Shown here in pieces: positions 63,659 through 64,000 of a stretch of 64,000 nucleotides of DNA. Source of the stretch: Gari tellinella (lineage: Eukaryota > Mollusca > Bivalvia > Cardiida > Psammobiidae). Position 1 is the stretch's first letter; each line of letters opens with the position of its first letter. The position numbers were made by a program, and so were the translations under genes. The notes beneath the pieces were generated by a model, which was not told the origin of the DNA, did no database searches, and worked only from the letters and a program-made list of their open reading frames with translations. The stretch is taken from contig OV277864.1 in the NCBI GenBank assembly GCA_922989275.2, positions 51,521,550 through 51,585,549 of the forward strand, read 5' to 3'.

Positions 63659-64000
63659 GCATTCTTTTTCCGCAGCAAAAAAGGTAACTTGTGGTCAGAC
63701 GGCTCTGTTTATAATAGATATGTAAGAATTAGCATTGGTCGAGAGCCAATTTAACGGACTAACTGCAAACGTTTTCATTAGTCACGACATTGCAAATACT
63801 TAAACAATTTTAAACCCTGCAAAATTAAAAGAAAGGTTTAATAGAAAATACTTGTCATTATGTAAAATTGGCCACTAAGATTGGCGATAAATTAGAGTTT
63901 AAAGTGTAAGACCTAGACTCGTATAAATGTAGCAGAAAATGCCAAATATCGTGTGTTTTATCATTTGAAACGTGTGATGTCCCAAAGACATCAGTTGGAC

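Overview
The window looks like nuclear DNA of a metazoan, most probably a bivalve mollusc. It has spliced exons with GT/AG borders, Penelope-like and LINE retroelements, tRNA-derived SINEs, a pearl-like element with tandem core repeats and an ACGG tract, and a very high density of short inverted-repeat (MITE) elements. There is no bacterial or phage gene organisation, no rRNA and no intact tRNA gene. The species cannot be named from sequence alone.

Layout. 1-3400: the last three visible exons of a plus-strand SLC22-type (organic ion/carnitine) membrane transporter, with MITEs in its introns; upstream exons lie outside the window. 3400-26700: no host gene that can be supported. This is a patchwork of MITE families (called A-H here), perfect palindromes, a 21-bp minisatellite, tRNA-derived SINEs, a TTAA-flanked element, a pearl-like element (23.5-24.1 kb) and a 1,260-bp non-autonomous hAT element with an 8-bp target duplication. 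26850-34925: a cluster of GIY-YIG Penelope-like retroelements (PLEs) of at least two families, with a hammerhead-ribozyme motif at each 3' end. The second family sits as a 5'-truncated inverted copy plus a longer direct copy, forming a ~1.96-kb inverted repeat. 36.6-40.5 kb: a nest of MITEs. 40894-43662: a 5'-truncated LINE with an intact 889-codon RT frame. 44.6-64 kb: more MITEs, a P-element/THAP9-type transposase remnant, nested SINE and MITE insertions, a 1.3-kb tandem-repeat element, and a doubtful second SLC22-like exon near the right edge.

How the parts relate. Most MITE families share one plan: short terminal inverted repeats plus a central near-perfect hairpin. Families A, C and F are flanked by TTAA and families B and D by TA, so piggyBac-like and Tc1/mariner-like machinery respectively are plausible mobilisers. 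No intact DNA transposase is present in the window. The central hairpins of A, B and E share a core (GATCAGACGCCG), although their termini differ.

Best leads. (1) Minimal hammerhead ribozymes of three sequence types in the PLE cluster. (2) The inverted/direct PLE array with short-homology junctions. (3) A C-family MITE inserted into the TTAA of another C element, with an uninterrupted paralogue in the window proving the duplication. (4) A shared hairpin carried by unrelated MITE ends.
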